Assembly: GCA_019309685.1 (NCBI GenBank)
Contig: JAFDFT010000106.1
Coordinates: forward strand, 1 to 10,862
From: Deltaproteobacteria bacterium
Lineage (GTDB): Bacteria; Desulfobacterota; Desulfobacteria; Desulfobacterales; JAABPS01
Reading direction: 5' to 3'
DNA: 10,862 nucleotides
Shown: positions 7,269 through 10,862 of the stretch, in pieces
Layout: each line of letters begins with the position of its first letter
Position numbering within the stretch: the stretch's first letter is position 1
Made by a program: the position numbers and the translations under genes
Notes under the pieces: generated by a model
The model's input: the letters and a program-made list of their open reading frames with translations, nothing else
Databases searched by the model: none
Told to the model about the DNA's origin: nothing

Positions 7269-7342
7269 AAAATCAGGTTTTGGTGAGGACGATAAAAATG
7301 TCGGGCATTAAAAACACCGGATTGTTTTCGCGAGCATAATAA
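7267..7342 (+). repeat. Intergenic repeat, copy B (downstream of methyltransferase operon)
   Basis: It begins inside the TAA of the corrinoid gene with AAAAAATCAG and carries the core at 7299-7328 (TGTCGGGCATTA, AAAACACCGG, ATTGTTTT). It is the same orientation as copy A, with which it brackets about 2.0 kb containing exactly the two operon genes. No strong terminator hairpin is evident in it. The following bases to 7430 contain the palindrome TCCGCGGA (7382-7389) and little else. Confidence 0.6.
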
Positions 7343-7430
7343 GATATTGTTTCCACCCACAAATTGCCTTTTTTCACAATCTCCGCGGAAGCAGACCAAA
7401 CCATGGAAAGGAATTAATTTAAGTTTTATT

Positions 7431-7607
7431 TTAGCTTTTTTTGTTTGAAATAATAGCAGTTATCATCAGACCCAGGCCTAATCCTATCAAGATAGATCCA
7501 ACAAATGCTAAAGGAGATTCCTGTAAGAAAAAAAATCCAACTCCAATACCTATAAGTACACCTCCACCAATAGCCCATGTGCTCTTATCATCGTTTTTCT
7601 TTGCCAT
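7431..7607 (-). CDS. Small two-helix membrane protein, function unknown
   Basis: A 58-residue protein with a charged start (MAKKNDDKS), two hydrophobic glycine-rich segments at about 11-28 (GGGVLIGIGVGFFFL) and 33-54 (AFVGSILIGLGLGLMITAI), a short turn with a Glu-Ser-Pro, and a basic end (NKKS). It is probably an inner-membrane hairpin with both ends in the cytoplasm. GGAGG lies five bases before the ATG at 7607; a further in-frame ATG at 7619 overlaps that site, so 7607 is the better start. I do not recognise the family. It is convergent with the corrinoid gene, and its upstream region is very AT-rich with an inverted repeat, suggesting its own promoter. Confidence 0.65.
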   Translation of the reverse strand: MAKKNDDKSTWAIGGGVLIGIGVGFFFLQESPLAFVGSILIGLGLGLMITAIISNKKS

Positions 7608-7670
7608 GCGATCCTCCATAATTTCTTAAAACTTCTTTCGTTAAATTTTTTTATTACACATAACACGTTA

Positions 7671-7689
7671 TTATATAGTTTCTATATAA
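7671..7689. repeat. 8-bp perfect inverted repeat upstream of the small membrane protein
   Basis: TTATATAG (7671-7678), a TTT loop and CTATATAA (7682-7689) form a tight AT-rich hairpin or operator-like dyad 64 bp upstream of the small gene. TAACACGTTA, a near-palindrome, directly adjoins it at 7661-7670. It lies in the 184-bp gap between the isomerase-like gene and the small gene, so it could be a regulator site or part of a promoter for the latter. Confidence 0.4.
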
Positions 7690-7791
7690 CTACTAAAATT
7701 AATTTAACCGAACAAGCGATATTCACGTTTTTCTAGATTTTCTAACCAGATAACATTCAAAATTAAGGGGTCAAGGATACTCCGGGCAATT

Positions 7792-8607
7792 TCACAGTCC
7801 GTTAAAATATTCAAGACTCCTTACACTTGGTCCGGAGTCATTTCCAATATAGACGACTTCGAGCGTAACGATATAAGGGAAAGACCTGACATAGTCAATG
7901 AAGCCGGAATAATCGAAATTTCCTTCCCCGATCGGAAGATGGTCATCTTTCTTGCCGAAGTTATCAGTAAAGTGGATATGGCGAATGTTGTCGCCTAGTG
8001 TGTTTATTCCTTTTTGCACGCCTTCTGTTAAACGCGCATGCCCGAGATCCAGGGTGAATTTTAGGGAATCACCCACCAGGTTTCTGATTTCCAACAAGTC
8101 TTCAAATGTTTGATCAATGTGCTGGGGGTCAACCCCAACATTTTCCAGACAAATGGTTACACCTTTGGTAGTTGCGTAATTGTTAATTTGTTTTATGGAA
8201 TCAATGTTATAATCCCACTGGAGCTGCATGAAAATATTTTTATCTGTATCTTCTTTTCGCACCCTATATGAGTAGTGTCCACTGTGAAGGATAAGGACGT
8301 TTCCACCTAGGTCCGCACAAAGATCAACGGATTTTTTGATGTACTTAACTGATTCATTTCTTATGCCCCTGCTTGAAGCGGCAATATTGAGTTCATAGAA
8401 TGGTGAATGAACACAGATTTCCAGACCCGTTTTTTCCGCAATTCCCCGGGCTTTTTCAATATCATGTGGTTTAATCTCATCAAGATCGCCCACAAACGGT
8501 GTGCAATTGACTTCAAAAGCTTCATAACCTATATCAGCAGCTACTTGCAGCGCATTCACCCATGGCATAGTAAACATTGCACACGCTGGTATTCCTATTT
8601 TCGGCAA
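7792..8607 (-). CDS. Sugar phosphate isomerase/epimerase-like TIM-barrel protein
   Basis: A 271-residue member of the xylose-isomerase-like (AP endonuclease 2) barrel superfamily, soluble and probably metal-dependent. Numbered from the TTG start, the expected metal-site positions are visible: Glu155 in CLENVG, Asp187 and His190 in FTLDLGHARL, His212 in HIHFTDN, and Glu250 in TLEVVY. VHSPF (His67), LILHSGH (His108) and DDHLPIGEGNFDY fit the family barrel strands. The superfamily covers sugar isomerases, inosose-pathway enzymes and endonuclease IV; which reaction this one performs cannot be read. The start is TTG: GGAGG sits six bases ahead of it and PKIGIPA is a normal beginning. A GTG at 8643 would add 12 residues but has only a weak AGG nearby. 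The gene is divergent from tex. Confidence 0.82.
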   Translation of the reverse strand: MPKIGIPACAMFTMPWVNALQVAADIGYEAFEVNCTPFVGDLDEIKPHDIEKARGIAEKTGLEICVHSPFYELNIAASSRGIRNESVKYIKKSVDLCADLGGNVLILHSGHYSYRVRKEDTDKNIFMQLQWDYNIDSIKQINNYATTKGVTICLENVGVDPQHIDQTFEDLLEIRNLVGDSLKFTLDLGHARLTEGVQKGINTLGDNIRHIHFTDNFGKKDDHLPIGEGNFDYSGFIDYVRSFPYIVTLEVVYIGNDSGPSVRSLEYFNGL

Positions 8608-8613
8608 ATCGTT

Positions 8614-8618
8614 CCTCC
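8614..8618 (-). promoter_or_regulatory. Ribosome binding site supporting a TTG start
   Basis: On the minus strand TTGGAGGAACGA precedes TTG at 8607, with six bases between GGAGG and the codon. The site would lie inside the coding region if the upstream GTG at 8643 were used, which argues for the TTG. Confidence 0.65.
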
Positions 8619-8731
8619 AATTAAAAGGGGTTTCTTTATTCACAACCTAAAAACGGTCAAGGCTAATAAAATGGTCAAAAAATGGGACTTTTGAAATTGA
8701 CTCACAAGAATATTTAGCTTAAAAGGATAGC

Positions 8732-10862
8732 ATGAATAACGAAACATTAATATTAAAAATCGCCAAAGAGCAGAACCTGGAAGCCAAGCAGGTTCAGGCA
8801 ATTGCTTTGCTCCTCGGAGAAGGCGCGACGATTCCGTTTATCGCGCGTTACAGGAAAGAAGCGACTGGAAGTCTTGATGAAGTCGCTGCTACGGCCGTCA
8901 GGGATAGAATGAACCAGCTTGCTGAGCTCAATGATCGGAAAGAGACGGTGTTAAAATCTCTTGAAAAACACGGTCACCTGACGGATGAACTTCAGGAAAA
9001 GGTTCTTGCCGCGGAATCCATGGCGGTGCTTGAAGATATCTATCTTCCGTATAGGCCGAAACGGCGGACAAAGGCGGTTATTGCAAAGGAAAAAGGGTTG
9101 GAGCCGCTGGCCTTAATGATTTTTGAGCAAAAAGGAGTGGACCCGATTAAGGAGGCTCAATCGTTTATTGATCCTGAAAAGGGAGTAGAGTCAGTTGAAG
9201 ATGCCCTGGCCGGAGCCAGGGATATCATTGCAGAAATCATCAATGAAGATGAGAAAGCCAGGGCCAAGCTGAGGGATCTCTTTTTTACAAAAGCTGTGAT
9301 TAAAAGCCGAATTGTGCCAGGTTTGGAAGAAAAGGGAGCTAAATTCAGAGACTATTTTGACTGGGAGGAATCGGTTGCCGGTGTTCCTTCCCACAGGATG
9401 CTGGCTATACGAAGAGGTGAAAAAGAAAGCTTTCTTAACGTTGACATATTCCCTGAGGAGGAGGGGGCAACGACCATACTTGAGAACTTGTTCGTTAAAG
9501 GAGACAAGGAAGATTCGACCCAGGTAAAACTGGCCGTAACGGACTGCTACAAACGTCTTTTTTCCCGATCCATGGAGACGGAAACCAGAATCCACGCGAA
9601 AGAAAAAGCAGACACAACAGCCATACGCGTGTTCGCTGAAAACCTTCGCCAACTCCTTCTTTCCCCGCCGCTGGGAGCAAAACGTGTCATGGGAATAGAC
9701 CCGGGATTTAGAACCGGGTGCAAAGTTGTCTGCCTTGACCGGCAGGGGAAACTGCTTCATTATGATACTGTTTTTCCGCACATGTCCGAAAAAAAGGCTC
9801 TTGAGGAAACAGAGAAGATAAAATCTTTGTGTGAAAAATTTGAGATCGAAGCCATTGCTGTAGGAAACGGTACAGCAGGCAGAGAAACAGAAGCCTTTGT
9901 TAAAACGGTCCCATATTCAATGCCTGTCCAGATAATAATGGTCAATGAGAGCGGCGCGTCAATATATTCCGCATCTGAAGCGGCAAGGGAAGAGTTTCCT
10001 GATCATGATCTGACTGTACGTGGAGCTGTATCTATTGGTCGACGACTGATGGATCCTCTTGCAGAGCTTGTAAAAATCGATCCAAAATCAATCGGTGTTG
10101 GTCAGTACCAGCATGATGTTGATCAAAAAGATTTAAAACAGTCTCTTGATGATGTTGTGATGAGCTGTGTGAACGGCGTGGGTGTTGATTTGAACAGGGC
10201 CAGCACCCAGCTACTTGCGTATGTTTCAGGACTCAATACCGGGATCGCAAAAAACATTATCGCATATCGCGAGGGAAACGGCCCGTTTTCTTCCAGAAAG
10301 CAGCTTGCAGATGTGCCGCGCCTCGGCCAAAAGGCATTTGAACAATCTGCCGGTTTTTTGAGGATTTCCGGAGGTGAAAATCCGCTGGATTCCAGTGCAG
10401 TGCATCCTGAAAGCTATCCTATTGTTGAAGCCATGGCCAAAGACCTTGGAACCACGGTTGTTGATATGATGAAAAATTCAGATATCAGGGATCAACTAGA
10501 TATTTCACAATATGTGACCGATTCAGTAGGCGTACCCACATTGAATGATATTCTTAATGAACTTGCAAAACCGGGCCGTGACCCAAGGGGCACATTCGAA
10601 GAATTTTCATTTGCTGATGGTATTGAAAAAATCGAAGACCTCAGACCCGGAATGAAAATTCCCGGGATCGTGACAAATATCACCGCGTTCGGCGCTTTTG
10701 TTGATATCGGCGTACATCAGGACGGCCTTGTACACATCAGCCAAATGGCAGACAGGTTTGTGAAAAATCCCGCAGATATCGTAAAGGTTCAACAGAAAAT
10801 AACAGTCACTGTGCTTGAAGTTGACCTTGAAAGAAACAGGATTTCCCTTTCTATGAAATCAC
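8732..10862 (+). CDS. Tex transcription accessory protein, S1 RNA-binding (3' end cut by window)
   Basis: The frame is open for 710 codons to the right edge. Tex is a conserved nucleic-acid-binding protein of bacterial RNA metabolism and transcription, related to eukaryotic Spt6. In order: the Tex N-terminal helical region with PFIARYRKEATGSLDE at 35-50; a YqgF/RNase H-like domain from about 318 with GIDPGFRTG, AVGNGT (376-381) and VNESGASIYSAS (404-415); VSIGRRLMDPLAELVKI; a helix-hairpin-helix pair at about 502-545 with FSSRKQLADVPRLG; and the S1 domain from about 640 with GIVTNITAFGAFVDIG and HQDGLVHIS. Full-length Tex is usually somewhat over 700 residues, so only the last few dozen are outside. 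The ATG has AAGGA four bases before it. A single-gene unit is likely, since the gene upstream is divergent. Confidence 0.96.
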   Translation, partial: MNNETLILKIAKEQNLEAKQVQAIALLLGEGATIPFIARYRKEATGSLDEVAATAVRDRMNQLAELNDRKETVLKSLEKHGHLTDELQEKVLAAESMAVLEDIYLPYRPKRRTKAVIAKEKGLEPLALMIFEQKGVDPIKEAQSFIDPEKGVESVEDALAGARDIIAEIINEDEKARAKLRDLFFTKAVIKSRIVPGLEEKGAKFRDYFDWEESVAGVPSHRMLAIRRGEKESFLNVDIFPEEEGATTILENLFVKGDKEDSTQVKLAVTDCYKRLFSRSMETETRIHAKEKADTTAIRVFAENLRQLLLSPPLGAKRVMGIDPGFRTGCKVVCLDRQGKLLHYDTVFPHMSEKKALEETEKIKSLCEKFEIEAIAVGNGTAGRETEAFVKTVPYSMPVQIIMVNESGASIYSASEAAREEFPDHDLTVRGAVSIGRRLMDPLAELVKIDPKSIGVGQYQHDVDQKDLKQSLDDVVMSCVNGVGVDLNRASTQLLAYVSGLNTGIAKNIIAYREGNGPFSSRKQLADVPRLGQKAFEQSAGFLRISGGENPLDSSAVHPESYPIVEAMAKDLGTTVVDMMKNSDIRDQLDISQYVTDSVGVPTLNDILNELAKPGRDPRGTFEEFSFADGIEKIEDLRPGMKIPGIVTNITAFGAFVDIGVHQDGLVHISQMADRFVKNPADIVKVQQKITVTVLEVDLERNRISLSMKS

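Noticed and set aside
8696..8727. TTGACT, 17 bases, TAAAAG ahead of tex as a promoter
   Set aside because: The -10 would overlap the ribosome site and place the transcript start about at the ATG, leaving no room for the leader that the site implies.
9191..9781. 196-residue minus-strand reading frame
   Set aside because: It is the shadow of tex on the opposite strand; the tex frame encodes clear family motifs throughout.

Overview
The window reads as chromosomal DNA of an anaerobic, moderate-GC, Gram-negative bacterium. A sulfate-reducing or related Desulfobacterota lineage is my best guess. This rests on gene content (a URO-D-type methyltransferase paired with a corrinoid protein, a standalone AMP-forming acyl-CoA ligase, an RND pump, Tex) and is inference, not a phylogenetic result.

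Layout, left to right. 1-212: non-coding or gene-tail sequence with two GGTTTGC...CTGACCC repeats. 213-3192 (minus): an RND-family inner-membrane efflux permease that is broken. The N-terminal 149 codons and the remaining C-terminal part lie in different frames, and about 30-35 residues of the first periplasmic region appear to be missing at the junction. 3193-3453: upstream region of that gene, holding a 157-bp structured element with 17-bp terminal inverted repeats and an internal 28-bp tandem duplication. 3454-4959 (minus): an intact acyl-CoA synthetase. 4960-5441: a long divergent intergenic region with several repeats. 5442-7268 (plus): a two-gene operon of a URO-D/MtaA-like methyltransferase and a cobalamin-binding corrinoid protein. 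7431-7607 (minus): a 58-residue two-helix membrane protein. 7792-8607 (minus): a xylose-isomerase-like TIM-barrel protein that probably starts at TTG. 8732 to the right edge (plus): Tex, lacking only its last stretch because the window ends.

Function. The operon looks like a corrinoid-dependent methyl-transfer system: the URO-D-fold enzyme moves a methyl group to or from the cobalamin carried by the small protein. Its substrate cannot be read from sequence. Neither the partner methyltransferase nor the ATP-dependent reductive activator of the corrinoid is in the window. A diverged intergenic repeat lies on both sides of this operon, in the same orientation, which is the most unusual layout here. 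The acyl-CoA ligase is divergent from the operon and could be linked to it or be an accidental neighbour. Tex and the isomerase look like unrelated genes. I found no CRISPR array, tRNA, rRNA, riboswitch or intact insertion sequence. Nothing here is a demonstrated new system; the repeat-framed methyltransferase module and the hairpin-rich element upstream of the broken pump are the best leads.
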